Below, piece by piece: positions 19,455-29,914 of a stretch of DNA of 64,000 bases (its first letter is position 1; each line of letters opens with the position of its first letter). Made by a program: the position numbers and the translations under genes. This stretch comes from Nymphalis io. Taxonomy: Eukaryota > Arthropoda > Insecta > Lepidoptera > Nymphalidae. The stretch is from positions 10,354,001 to 10,418,000 of the forward strand of contig NC_065906.1 of NCBI RefSeq assembly GCF_905147045.1. Direction: 5' to 3'. The notes beneath the pieces were generated by a model. That model did not search any database. It had not been told where the DNA came from and was given only the letters and a program-made list of their open reading frames with translations.

Positions 19455-20660
19455 ATGGTAGCGCAACTAAGAAATAACGGTCGTTCAGCGGCGGACACCC
19501 CCACCATACCCACGCTGTTTGAGGTCGAGTTCTCTAACATCCGAGGACTCCACGCTAACCTCAACGCTGTCCACCACCATCTCGAGACAGCACGGCCAGC
19601 AATGTTGTTTCTCACGGAGACGCAAATACTCCGCCCTGCCGACACCAGCTACCTTAACTATCCCGGCTACATGCTTGAAGAATCTTTTAAAGCGAAAGCC
19701 GGAGTATGCTTGTTCGTCAGGGCGGATGTTTGTTGTCACCGATTGCGCTGCTTGGAGGACCCCTCCTTCTCCATGTTGGTGGTACGTGTGGACCTGGTTC
19801 GTCAGAGTCGAGTCTATGTGTGCCTCTACAGATCCCACAATGGTGACTTGAAGACAAGCCGATTATTTGACCATCTTAGTCGGGTGGCAATTGCTGCGTA
19901 AGAGCAGTTTCCTAAGGCGGAATTGGTGTTTTTGGGGGATTTTAATGCTCACCATGAATCGTGGTTGAAATCCCTCAAAACTGACCATGCTGGAAGAACT
20001 GCTCATGCTTTTGCTCTCACACAGGACTTGAACCAACTGGTTGATCAGCCCACCAGGATCCCAGACATTGATGGGCAAGCGCCTTCTCTACTGGATCTTC
20101 TGCTGACTTCTCACCCGGTGGAATATCAGGTTGTGGTTCAAGCTCCACTTGGTTCTTCGGATCACGGCCTTATATCTACCAAAGTGCCATAGGCCAAGCT
20201 GCCACCATCAGCGGTATGCAAACGTCGCGTTTGGCACTATAAGTCGGCAGATTGGGACGGTATGCGCGATTACTATGCGTCAGTCCCTTGGAAAGAACGT
20301 TGCTTCAGTGGGAATGACCCGACAGCTAGTGCCGCTGCTGTTGCTGATGAAATCATGTTAGGAATGGAATACTACATTCCTAGCTCAGATCTCATCAATA
20401 GGGGTACGCGTAACCGTTGGTTCACTCGTGAATGTGCCGACGCTGTATCATCTAAGCAGGCGGCATATCGCGCTTGGATCAACGGCTGCATTAGCGGGGC
20501 ATCTAACATTGACTCACTGAAAGCAAACTACAATAAAAATTCCAAGTCCTGTAGGAAGGCATACACGAGAGCGGATGCACAGCGCATTGTACAGATTGGC
20601 CATGACCTTATTTCGCATCCTAGGGGCTTCTGGCTAGTAGCTTCTGGCGTCTGACCAAGT
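19455..20660 (+). pseudogene. LINE apurinic-type endonuclease and linker, broken
   Basis: From Met at 19455 the frame encodes the endonuclease fold motifs: EFSNIRGLHANLN (Asn), MLFLTETQI (Glu), LVFLGDFNAHHESW (Asp-Asn) and GSSDHGLI (catalytic Ser-Asp-His). In-frame stops interrupt at 19899-19901 (after VAIAA) and 20190-20192. The linker 20193-20654 (DWDGMRDYYASVPWKERC) shifts frame near 20632, where a short duplication is present relative to the 44.9-kb copy. These breaks make the copy inactive. Confidence 0.85.
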
Positions 20661-20790
20661 CTGTGCAAAACAATTTCTGCCAACCTTCGTTGCCACCGCA
20701 CAGAAATCCGGACGGATCGCTAGCTCACAGTCCGCAGGAGAAAGCCGACCTCCTGGCTAAACTCTTTGCCAACAACTCCGTGATCGATGA

Positions 20791-21091
20791 TTTTTTTTTT
20801 TTTTTATAGAATAGGAAGGCGGACGAGCATATGGGCCACCTGATGGTAAGTGGTCACCAACGCTCTTAGACATTAGCATTGTAAGAAATGTCAACCATCG
20901 CTTACATATCCAATGCGCCACCAACCTTGGGAACTAAGATTTTATGTCCCTTGTGCCTGTAATTACACTGGCTCACTCACCCTTCAAACCGGAACACAAC
21001 AATATCAAGTATTGCTGTTTTGCGGTAGAATATCTGATGAGTGGGTGGTACCTACCCAGACGAGCTTGCACAAAGCCCTACCACCAGTAAA
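20791..21091 (-). repeat. Family-B element nested inside the LINE
   Basis: It runs from poly-T (20791) to CCACCAGTAAA (21091). The uninterrupted LINE copy at 45,140 shows the empty site GATGATTGTAGTGC. No clear target duplication is visible. It differs by about one base from the copy at 63484-63782. Confidence 0.92.
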
Positions 21092-21132
21092 GTAGTGCGC
21101 TGCCACCAACAATACCTTCATGTGGCCATACG

Positions 21133-22698
21133 ATGCCTGACATCAAAATCAGGCAACGTGATGTGCGTGCGGAGCTGCAATCACTTGATATACGGAAAGC
21201 TAGCGGTCCCGATGGAATACCAGCCATTGTGCTGAAGAAGTGCGCGGCGGAGCTGTCTCCTGTGTTAACGCGCCTGTTCCAACTTTCTCTCTCTTCGGGA
21301 TGTGTGCCGGAGGCTTGAAGAAGAGCTAATGTGCAAGCGGTTCCCAAAAAAGGGGATCGGTCTGACCCGGCAAATTATCGGCCAATAGCTATCACCTCAG
21401 TACTTTGTAAGGTGATGGAACGGATTTTAAACTACCAACTGATACATTACCTAGAAGATTACTGTCTAATTAATGATCGTCAGTACGGGTTTCGGCCAAA
21501 ACGGTCCACAGGTGATCTTCTAGCGTACGTAACACACCTCTGGGGTGAAGCTATCGACAAGCATGGAGAATCGTTGGCTGTCAGCCTCGATATCTCCAAA
21601 GCTTTCGACAGGGTCTGGCACAGAAGTCTTCTCTCCAAGCTGCCGGCATATGGTCTGCCTGCTCAGCTATGCACCTGGATTGCCAGCTTCCTACACAAGC
21701 GTAGCCTTCGTGTTTTAGTAGATGGCTGCGCTTCACAATTCTATGTAGTGAATGCTGGGGTCCCCCAGGGATCTGTGCTATCTCCCACACTCTTTCTTTT
21801 GCATATCAATGATGTGCTCTCTCTTGGGAACATACATTGCTATGCAGACGATAGTACAGTGCGTGGTGGATACCACGGATGCGCTGTGGCTGGGCGGGCG
21901 GAAACTGAGGAGAGGTGGGAGAATCTTGTCATTGAACTCGATAGGACGTTAGAGCTCATCGCCAAATGGGGTTCTGATAATCTTGTTGAGTTTAATGCTA
22001 AGAAAACACAGGTATGCGCTCTCAAAGCGAAAAAGTCACCATTTTACCCTCATCCCTCCCTCTGTGGCACACCGCTGATGATACAAAGCAAAATCGCCAT
22101 GCTGGGGATGGACGTTCGCTGCGACCTTAGTCCAAGGAATTACATCGAGGCTATTATAAAAACAGCTTCCCGGAAACTCGGAGTTCTGAACAAGGTGCGG
22201 CGTTTTTTCACGCCACAACAACTGTGCCTGTTATACAAAACACAGGTACGGTCTTGCGTTGAATATTGCTCGCACCTTTGGGATAGCTCCGCTAAGTACC
22301 TACTGGAGGCCTTGGACCGGTTGCAGCGACGTGCAGTACGCATTATTGGCGACGTAAAGGTCACAAACACCCTTGAACCTTTACAATTGTGTCGCGAGAT
22401 AGCAGCACTGAGCGCTTTCTATCGACTGTATCACGGCGAGTGCTCTGAGGAATTATTCTCTCTAATTCCTGCTTCCCCCTTCCTTCTTAAGTCCACGCGA
22501 GCTGGGTCTCGATGTCACCGCCTTACTGTGACATCAATTCCATCGCGAACAAAGAAATTTGGCAACTCCTTTCTTTGTCGCACTTCCAAAAAATGGAATT
22601 CCTTACCAGCTCACGTGTTCCCCTCCTCTTACAACCCGGGTTCCTTCAAACGAGGCGTGAAGAGGCATCTTGCGGGCCGGCAAGGTGAAGGCGGCTAG
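21133..22698 (+). pseudogene. LINE reverse transcriptase domain, one nonsense mutation
   Basis: It encodes IRKASGPDGIPA, then TGA at 21316-21318 where the other copy has Trp. From 21331 it continues with ANYRPIAITSVLCKVMERIL, SLDISKAFDRVWH (catalytic Asp), NAGVPQGSVLSP, HCYADDST (21841-21852, catalytic Asp pair), and the thumb and C-terminal region through KRGVKRHLAGRQGEGG. Minus-strand frames here are shadows. Confidence 0.92.
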
Positions 22699-22964
22699 TG
22701 CAGAACGTTTTTCCCGTCTGTACTGGCCGTCGTTGCGTTTGGACTCTACTACCACTTACCATCAGGTGGAGTAGAGTCATTTGCCATTCCGGGGCATATA
22801 AAAAAAAAATCAGTGACTGCATTGTATATAATAAAGATATAATAGTAAAAAAAAACTACAGATACCATTCATATCATACCATTGATATGTAACCCAACCT
22901 GTAATTCGAACCTGGAAACCGAATAAACAATCTGTAGCGACCGATCTCGTAGAGATCTCGTAGA

Positions 22965-23216
22965 GTAACAGCCTGTGAATATCCCACTCGTGTGCAAAAC
23001 CTCCTTTCCTTTTTTGAGGAGAAGGTTTGGAGCCACGCTTTATTCGTACGGCATTACACCACAAGCAGGTCTATTCAAGACGTTTTCCCTAACCGTCAAC
23101 CACGAAATGAATTATAAACACAAATTAAGCACATGAAAATTTAGTGGTTCTTGCTAGGGTTTGAATCTACGATCATCGGCTAAGGTCAAGCGTTCTAACG
23201 ACTGACCCATCTTGAT
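22965..23216 (-). repeat. Family-A SINE (reverse), diverged
   Basis: Reverse matches to the A-family 3' end (CAGCCTGTGAATATCCCACT), body (CATGAAAATTTAGTGG) and head (ACGATCATCGGCTAAGG, CCATCTTG). Confidence 0.8.
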
Positions 23217-23219
23217 TTC

Positions 23220-24005
23220 GATCCTCCTTAATAAACTAAATATTATATTTTTTGTAAATAAATATGTTAAAAACATATTATTTTATCATTTATATCTTGG
23301 GTGACATTAGAGAATTTCACGGCGGCCATTATGAAAATAATCGTGAATTACTTATGATTGGACCATTTAGTTTTAAATGTCAAGATAATGCTAAAGGGAA
23401 AACACTAAAACAGATGTCATAAACAGTTTAAAAAAAATGTATTCACAAATATAATTCTACTCGACTTTGATTTAATGGATTTTCTTGATACACCCGAAAG
23501 CCATTATCTAAATATTTTATTTAAATTGTGAAATCGGATAATATTTTATTCCGACATTTGAATTATTATTTTACAAGATAGAAATATTCTCTTTAATCTA
23601 TCATCGGGTCCGAATATCAATTCTACCGAAAAAACAAACAAAATACTTAGCTTATTTGCTTATTAAATACATAAGATTATATATATTTAGCCAATACCCA
23701 TTGGCTTATAGGCTAGAACGCGTAAATTCTTATAAAAGATTACAGTTTCAATGCAGAAATTACCACTTAGTTTTCAGTTTAGTGTTTATCTTCTGCTCGG
23801 GGTGTAGATAAGATAACGAAAAGATTTACAAGATTTGACTCGAATGAAATTATGCCACGTCGATCCTCATTGAACCTTATTGTGGGCCTAGGTGTACCAG
23901 TGAGGAGTTTAAAAGCTGTAACTTTATGTAAAGCTTATTAACGATTTGATTAATACTTTTTATTAATAATATATAACCAAATAATAATACGCGGCAATAG
24001 TGCTA
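23220..24005. other. Intergenic AT-rich DNA, nothing recognised
   Basis: No open frame of note, repeat or structured element seen between the SINE and the receptor's upstream repeat. Confidence 0.6.
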
Positions 24006-24009
24006 GCGT

Positions 24010-24285
24010 CTTGGGTACAATGCCACAGGACAATCTTTTAGACGACGTGTATATTCTACCACAAAACAACAGTACTTGGTATAGTTGTGTTCCGGTTTGA
24101 AGGGTGAGTGAGCCAGTGTAATTACAGGCACAAGGGACATAACATCTTAGTTTCCAAGGTTGGGGAGCATTGGTGATGTAAGCGATGGTTAACATTTCTT
24201 ACAATGCCAATGTCTATGAGCGTTGGTGACCACTTACCATCAGATGGCCCATATGCTCGTCCGCCTTCCTAGTCTATAAAAAAAA
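24010..24285 (+). repeat. Family-B repeat immediately upstream of the receptor gene
   Basis: The sense copy includes ACTTGGTATAGTTGTGTTCC, ACTGGCTC-complement sequence, CACTTACCATCAGATGGCCC and a CCGCCTTCCTAGTCTATAAA tail. It ends about 126 bp before the receptor ATG, so it may sit in or next to the promoter. Confidence 0.85.
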
Positions 24286-24410
24286 TGTTGAAGTTAGAAT
24301 AGAATAGTATAAATAAAAACCACAAGTGTAACTTCTCTGACTTAAGCCTCTGTATAAAGGTTTTCATCCCCTGCATTTTTCATTTCATAACTAGCAAAGT
24401 ATCTAGAAAC

Positions 24411-26375
24411 ATGACCGATACAATGCTTTTAAGAAATTTATTCATTGATTTACTTCTACTTAATATAATTTCTACAGTAGGCGGTGAAAATTCTCTTTTC
24501 ATTACAAATGAAAATTTTGTGAAAATAGCAAACAGCGCTGAATGCGTGTTAAATCTATCCGCTAAATATTTTGTTGATAAAAGGGCTTTAAGCGGTAGTA
24601 TTGTAATAGTAAGTGTCAATTCCAATGCATCAGCCGACGAAAGCCAGTTATTAAAAACTATGCATAAAGGAAAAAAATATTCAATCATGGTTAAGAACGC
24701 TTTTCGTCGACACGCTAACGCCTCCCACTTTCGGGAGAAAGCAAAAAATTATTTACTTGTATTAAAGAAGAAATTCGAGCTCATGAATCACTTGGGACAA
24801 TTAAGTGGATTACCGACTTGGAATCCATTAGCTAAAGCGATAGTTTACTACAAGCTGAAACCGAGAGAAAGTGGTTCAGAAATAGCTAAATCATTTATCA
24901 ACGACCTCAGAAAATATAAAATTCTAAAGAGTATGGCATTCATATACAACCCATTGAACGAAGAAGTTACTTCATATTCGTGGACTCCATACACTGATAA
25001 AAATTGCGCCGGCAAATGTAACTCCGTATACATTTTAGACAAATGCAGTAACAATAATATAAAACAATTAGAAGTTCAAAGGGAAATGTTTCCATTAGAC
25101 TTAAAAGGTTGCCCTTTAATAACGTACGCTGTAATATCCGAACCATACGTGATGCCTCCTGAAAGGAAAGTTTTGAATACAATGTGGGACGATGCTTATG
25201 AATTTCAAAAAGGCGGAGAGATTAATCTTGTGAAGATTGTAAGTGAATTCACAAACATGAGCCTTGTTATTCGAATGTCAGAGAAACAGGAAAATTGGGG
25301 TGAGATATACGCAAACGGCACAGTGACTGGCGGATACGGTGCGTTACTAAACGACTCAGTGGATCTCCTATTCGGTAATATAGAAGTAACAAGAACTGCA
25401 CGTAAATTATTTCATCCCACGGTAAGTTATACTCAAGACGAGATGACGTGGTGTGTGCCCAAAGCGAAACAGGCTGCGACTTGGGACAATTTATTTATAA
25501 TTTTTCAATGGTCTACGTGGGTTGCAACGTTAATGAGTGTTTTAGTAATGGGTTTAATTTTCCATTTCTTGTATTATAGAGAAAATAATCGGGCGATACC
25601 GATATGGCCAACGAACTCAATTTTAATGACGTTTAGTATGCTGCTTGGGTGGGGAGCTAAATTTGATCCGAAAACGTCAGTGTTTCGCATACTGATTTTC
25701 GTTTGGCTATGCTTTAGTTTAAACATGGGTATATCGTACGAATCATTTCTAAGAAGCTTTCTAATGCACCCACGATTCGAAAAGCAGATAAGCAGCGAAT
25801 CGGATCTTATTCAGTCTAGAATTCCTTTGGGAGGCAGGGAGATTTACCGATCCTATTTTGAGACTAATAACGCAAGCTCGTTTTATTTATATCGCAAATA
25901 TAACTCGACAACGTTCTCAGAGGGGATAAGAGGAGCGGCTCTAGATAGGAATTTCGCCGTTGTTTCATCGAAGAGGCAAGCCAAATACATAGATCAGAAA
26001 TTAGGTAAAGGTGCGCCGTTGATTTACTGCTTTCCCGAGAGCAATAACCTTTACAAGTACGGTGTTGTTTTACTCGCTAGGAAATGGTTCCCCATGTTGG
26101 AAAGGTTTAATAATATTATACGAAGTGTTTCGGAAAATGGTCTAATAGATAAATGGAACAAAGAACTGTTTATTCACAGCATCAGATCGGATGGAACTAG
26201 CGCTATACTCCCGTTAGGTATTCAGCACTTGCTTGGGGCTTTTATGCTGATTGGAATCTTGTACACTCTTAGTATAATGGTATTTATAGCTGAAGTAGTT
26301 TTAGGTTATCTCAAGAAGAAAAAGGAATACGAGAAATGTAATGCAAAAATCCGTAAACAAAAGCCAACTGTTTAG
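24411..26375 (+). CDS. Divergent ionotropic receptor (IR), intronless
   Basis: Ligand-gated cation channel of the insect chemosensory IR family (variant ionotropic glutamate receptors), expected in the dendritic membrane of sensory neurons. 654 codons are uninterrupted. There is a signal-like N-terminus (residues about 5-24, MLLRNLFIDLLLLN; Met5 at 24423 is an alternative start), then an extracellular ligand-binding lobe with DLLFGNIEVTRTARKLFHPT (about 320-338). Membrane segments: M1 about 360-390 (WSTWVATLMSVLVMGLIFH), pore region about 400-420 (WPTNSILMTFSMLLGWGAKF), M3 about 427-450 (ILIFVWLCFSLNMGISYESF) and a final helix about 603-635 (LLGAFMLIGILYTLSIMVFI). The canonical glutamate-binding triad is not clearly kept. 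Single-exon structure is typical of the divergent, gustatory-type IRs of Lepidoptera; I cannot assign the subfamily. Confidence 0.92.
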   Translation: MTDTMLLRNLFIDLLLLNIISTVGGENSLFITNENFVKIANSAECVLNLSAKYFVDKRALSGSIVIVSVNSNASADESQLLKTMHKGKKYSIMVKNAFRRHANASHFREKAKNYLLVLKKKFELMNHLGQLSGLPTWNPLAKAIVYYKLKPRESGSEIAKSFINDLRKYKILKSMAFIYNPLNEEVTSYSWTPYTDKNCAGKCNSVYILDKCSNNNIKQLEVQREMFPLDLKGCPLITYAVISEPYVMPPERKVLNTMWDDAYEFQKGGEINLVKIVSEFTNMSLVIRMSEKQENWGEIYANGTVTGGYGALLNDSVDLLFGNIEVTRTARKLFHPTVSYTQDEMTWCVPKAKQAATWDNLFIIFQWSTWVATLMSVLVMGLIFHFLYYRENNRAIPIWPTNSILMTFSMLLGWGAKFDPKTSVFRILIFVWLCFSLNMGISYESFLRSFLMHPRFEKQISSESDLIQSRIPLGGREIYRSYFETNNASSFYLYRKYNSTTFSEGIRGAALDRNFAVVSSKRQAKYIDQKLGKGAPLIYCFPESNNLYKYGVVLLARKWFPMLERFNNIIRSVSENGLIDKWNKELFIHSIRSDGTSAILPLGIQHLLGAFMLIGILYTLSIMVFIAEVVLGYLKKKKEYEKCNAKIRKQKPTV

Positions 26376-26522
26376 ATACGAAGTGGATAGAACATCAACT
26401 CGGTTTAGTCGGCTACCAGCGGCTGATTACCATGTTATATTAGATAATACTTGGTAAAAATCTTTCAAATTTGTATTTTAAAGTTGTGAATAGTCATAGA
26501 ACATTGATTTCAATATCTAAAA

Positions 26523-26528
26523 AATAAA
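26523..26528 (+). promoter_or_regulatory. Candidate poly-A signal of the IR gene
   Basis: AATAAA about 150 bp after the stop codon, a normal distance for a short 3' UTR. Confidence 0.55.
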
Positions 26529-26940
26529 TTACTTATGTACTGTATTAATGTTTACATATTAGTTAATGTGATGTATAAGAATCGAACAACTTTAGTAGTA
26601 GCCAAGAAATAATTCTACTGGATTCCATCATGTCAGCTTATTACTAAAGTCAGGTACTAAATTATTGATTTATTATTATTATTATATGTGTAATACTTTT
26701 TTTGCAGCGTTTTAAATCTAGTATTAAGTTAATCTCTGATCTTATTTTACTTACTGTTAAAATGTTAAGTTGTTTTAAATTGAATTCACTCAACTGGTCA
26801 CTATTCGATCGTAATCTTTATTGGAAGTTTTAGAATGATGTATATGAATTCGCATTCAAACATTTTTTTGTAATCACATTGATTTTTTTTCATGAAATAA
26901 CGCAAGTAAATGCCAAACAAAAAAAGAATATCTTTGCTAT

Positions 26941-26947
26941 TTATGTA

Positions 26948-26987
<40 letters not shown>

Positions 26988-27010
26988 TACATATATATAT
27001 ATATATATTT
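26941..27010. repeat. AT microsatellite forming a palindrome
   Basis: ATGTACTTATATATA... is followed by an (AT)n run and then ...TATATAAGTACAT, so the flanks are inverted copies around the microsatellite. It extends into another (AT)n run to about 27010. Confidence 0.85.
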
Positions 27011-27276
27011 GTAAAGTGAATTAATATTTCTATTTATAATATATAATATAGTACATATATAGACGGTGAATATTATGCTAATATTTTTTTTCATTCGATA
27101 TTTTATTATCTATAGGAACATTCATTGATCAAAAATGGAGCTACATTTCAACACAAGGGAAAATTCATTCTATTGAAAAGTGAAACAATGTAGCGATTTC
27201 TGATGTATTAATTAATTTCGCTTCGCTTCAGATTGCTTTCATTGAAAATATTGAAGCAGGAGATATATGAGAGATT

Positions 27277-27650
27277 GCCTCGTTGGTCTAGTGGCTTGAT
27301 GTAAGGCTGTAGACACGGAGGTCCAGGGTTCAATTCACAGGTCGTGCCAGTAAAACCTTATTAGGTTTTTCTGCCAGAAAATTCTCAGTAGCAGCCCGGA
27401 GTCTGCAAGTTGGAAGTGTGTACACTTCCGTGCCTCGGAAAGCACGTAAAGCCGTTGGTCCTGCGCCTGAACTCTTTCCGGTCGTGTTGGATAGCCGTCC
27501 CATCGGATTATGAGAGTTACGGAATAGAGAGTGCACCTGTGTTTGCGCATACACTTGTGCACTATAATATTTCCTGCGTAGGTGGTTAATTTCTCTTGAG
27601 ATTGGCCGCCGTGGCCGAAATCGGTCTGGAGGATATTATTATATATGACA
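27277..27650 (+). repeat. Family-C tRNA-derived SINE
   Basis: The head GCCTCGTTGGTCTAGTGGC has a box-A match (TGGTCTAGTGG) and a box-B match (GGTTCAATTC). The body includes GCAGCCCGGAGTC, AAAGCACGTAAAGCCGTTGG and CATCGGATTATGAGAGT. It ends CCGAAATCGGTCTGGAGGAT with a short ATT tail. Frames on either strand are artefacts. Confidence 0.9.
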
Positions 27651-28020
27651 GAGTGCGCTATCGGTCTCAGTTTCGTTCGATACTATGATATGAAGAATGA
27701 TCAACTATGTTACTGTTATGTTTTTCAATATTTCTCTATAGTCAAGTCTGTTTCTTCAAATTTGTCTAATTTTTTCTGAAATGAATAATTATTTATTTAT
27801 TTATTAGAAATGTTTGTTTATATGCTATTGAAGAGAAAATATTTTATAGGACAGAGATGAGGCTTTAGATACAATATCAGAAATAGTTATCAACTAAGTT
27901 TAAGCGAACGGTTGATTGTGTAATGTCTGTATTGTAGAAATTCCAACTAATTATAAAAATACGATTAATATATATCTACTTATAATATTAAAAAATATAA
28001 TATAAAAAGTATTTATTTCT

Positions 28021-28160
28021 TTGCTGGCTATTCCAAACGCAAATACGTCTTCAAGCGGATTTGAATGTGGATACCTAGTAATAACTTTGTCAAAAATGCA
28101 GGGAAAGAATAAATATCTCTTAGACATCGAACATGTAACAACTATTTCATACAAATTAAA
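28021..28160. other. Short open segment, unassigned
   Basis: Both strands stay open here (plus: LAIPNANTSSSGFECGYLV; minus: YPHSNPLEDVFAFGIASKE), with somewhat higher GC than the surroundings, and it abuts a family-A SINE. No splice consensus was convincing. Confidence 0.25.
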
Positions 28161-28167
28161 TAATGTA

Positions 28168-28468
28168 GTAGTAACAGCCTATGAATGTCCCATTGTTGGG
28201 CTAAGGCCTTCTCTCCCTTTTTGGGGAGAAGGTTTTGGAGCTTATTCCTCCACGCTGCTCCAATGCGGGTTGGTGGAATACACGTGGCAGAATTTCAGCG
28301 AAATTAGACACATGCAGGTTTCCTCACGAGGTTTTCCTTCACTGTCAAGCACGAAATGAATTATAATCACAATTAAGCACATGAAAATTCAGTGGTGCTA
28401 GCTCGGGTTTGAACGAACGTTCATCGGTTAAGATTCACTCGCTCTTACCACTGGACCATACTTACTTT
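28168..28468 (-). repeat. Family-A SINE (reverse), near full length
   Basis: It runs from AACAGCCTATGAATGTCCCA (3' end) to ACCACTGGACCATACTTAC (box-A region), with box B in GGGTTTGAACG. Confidence 0.88.
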
Positions 28469-28469
28469 C

Positions 28470-29305
28470 CTTTGCCTACATACTTAATTTCCTTCACCTC
28501 TTGTAAATAATATAAACTTTTTTTTACAAACAATAAAATGAATAAATTATGTTTCAACGCCATAAATAATTAGATAATATCATACAATTTTGATACTTAA
28601 GATATTTACAGTAAGGCTGTGTTTAGCGTAATGTTTTTATCGAAAATGTACAATGCAATACAACTATTATTTCGAACCAGATAATTATCAACACATTACT
28701 ACGGATTCGACTTAATCTGTAACATAAATAAATTCAATTAGCTCTTATTGCGTACGCATTAAAGTTCACATTTGTAAAGTGTATATTTTTGCGGTTTTGT
28801 ATTGGCTTGGCAAATGTATGGACGCGTATTAGGTGCTAAGGTTCCGCTAATTGTGCTTTATGGTATCCAATTTAATTAAAGTGTTGAGTGGATTATGTTA
28901 ATTGAAGGTAGATAATTAGACATCTAATCCTTTCTTATTTAAGCTTTAAGGATTACGAATACTCAATTTCTTAATGTAATTATATGTCGAAACAAAGCAA
29001 ATAGTATCTATATGTATATCTATATATATACGCATAAATTTGACAAAAGACTTCGGGAAGACTATCATAAGATTAAAGTGGAGATTTATTGCTTCGAATT
29101 AAAATAATTATATTATTTCACAAATTATAATTTATATATACTACGAATACGAAAAACTAACTACGAATGTTCTTATTTAAGTTTATTGTAAGGGAACATT
29201 ATTTTCTCATTCCGTTAATCTTTTAATGGAGATCGCCTGGAAAAAATAGCGGAGTGCGATCCTTTGCATATCTTGTTGTTAAAATTTATTTTTTGTTGAT
29301 AATTT
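28470..29305. other. AT-rich intergenic DNA, nothing recognised
   Basis: No exon, repeat family or structured element identified. Confidence 0.55.
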
Positions 29306-29308
29306 GCC

Positions 29309-29603
29309 GAAGACGAGATGGCCTAGTGGTTAGGACGCGTGATTCTTAACCGATGATCGTGGGTTCAAGCCCGGGTAAGCACCACTGAATGTTGATGTAC
29401 TTAATTTGTGTTTATAATTCATCTCGTGCGATACGGTGAAGGAAAACATCGTGAGGAAACCTGCATATGTCTAATTTCATTGAAATTGTGCCAAACGTGT
29501 ATTCTACCAATCCGCATTGGAGCAGCGTGGTGGAATAAGCTCCAAACTTCTCTTTAAAATGGAGGCCTTAGCCCAGCAGTGGGATATTAGTAGGCTGTTA
29601 CTG
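29309..29603 (+). repeat. Family-A SINE, near full length
   Basis: The head GACGAGATGGCCTAGTGGTT is followed by box B GGGTTCAAGCCC, the body CGTGAGGAAACCTGCATATG and the 3' end CCCAGCAGTGGGATATTAGT. Confidence 0.88.
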
Positions 29604-29656
29604 TTCTGTACCAATTTTGTGTGTAAATAAGGATAAACAAATAATTTAAAGCATAG

Positions 29657-29914
29657 CCAAACCGAAGTTCCATATCCATCATCATTTTAAATACATGGAC
29701 TGGTGCATTCAAAAATAGATTTCCCATCTTTGAAGCTAATGACCTAGTTAAAAACATTCAACAACATCTTCGACGAAGATCGCGAGTTCTACTTCGGGTA
29801 ACTACTACAAAGCTTTTCGAGTACTTATCTTGTCTATTCATCTCGCGTCTTTGTGAAATAAGGTTCGAAAGGTTTATAAGAAGAAAAGATCTTTGCCCAG
29901 CAGTGGATCAATAA
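29657..29914 (+). pseudogene. Met-less 85-codon open frame, probable remnant
   Basis: The frame from a TAG at 29654 stays open for 85 codons to TAA at 29912, e.g. LNTWTGAFKNRFPIFEANDL, NIQQHLRRRSRVLLRV and CEIRFERFIRRKDLCPAVDQ. The last part overlaps a CCCAGCAGTGG-like LINE/SINE 3' motif. It lacks a start and splice context, so it may be a transposon remnant. Confidence 0.35.

Larger units (their letters stand above)
18857..22809 (+). mobile_element. Jockey/CR1-like non-LTR retrotransposon, long decayed copy
   Basis: The 5' region contains CCCATGGGTGTCGTAAGAGG, typical of lepidopteran LINE leaders. Endonuclease and reverse transcriptase follow, and the 3' end has a hairpin (CTCTACTACCACTTACCATC...) and a poly-A tail. 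CAGTGAC at 18850-18856 and 22811-22817 may be a 7-bp target duplication, which is weak. A family-B element is nested at 20791-21091. The element is about 96-97% identical by eye to the copy at 44.9 kb where they overlap. The exact clade (Jockey or CR1 superfamily) is not settled. Confidence 0.88.

Noticed and set aside
18850..22817. CAGTGAC direct repeat as a firm target duplication of the long LINE
   Set aside because: Only 7 bp and placed by eye; chance cannot be excluded, so it is mentioned only as a weak candidate.
26801..27094. 97-codon minus-strand ORF rich in Ile/Tyr
   Set aside because: It is the translation of the (AT)n microsatellite.
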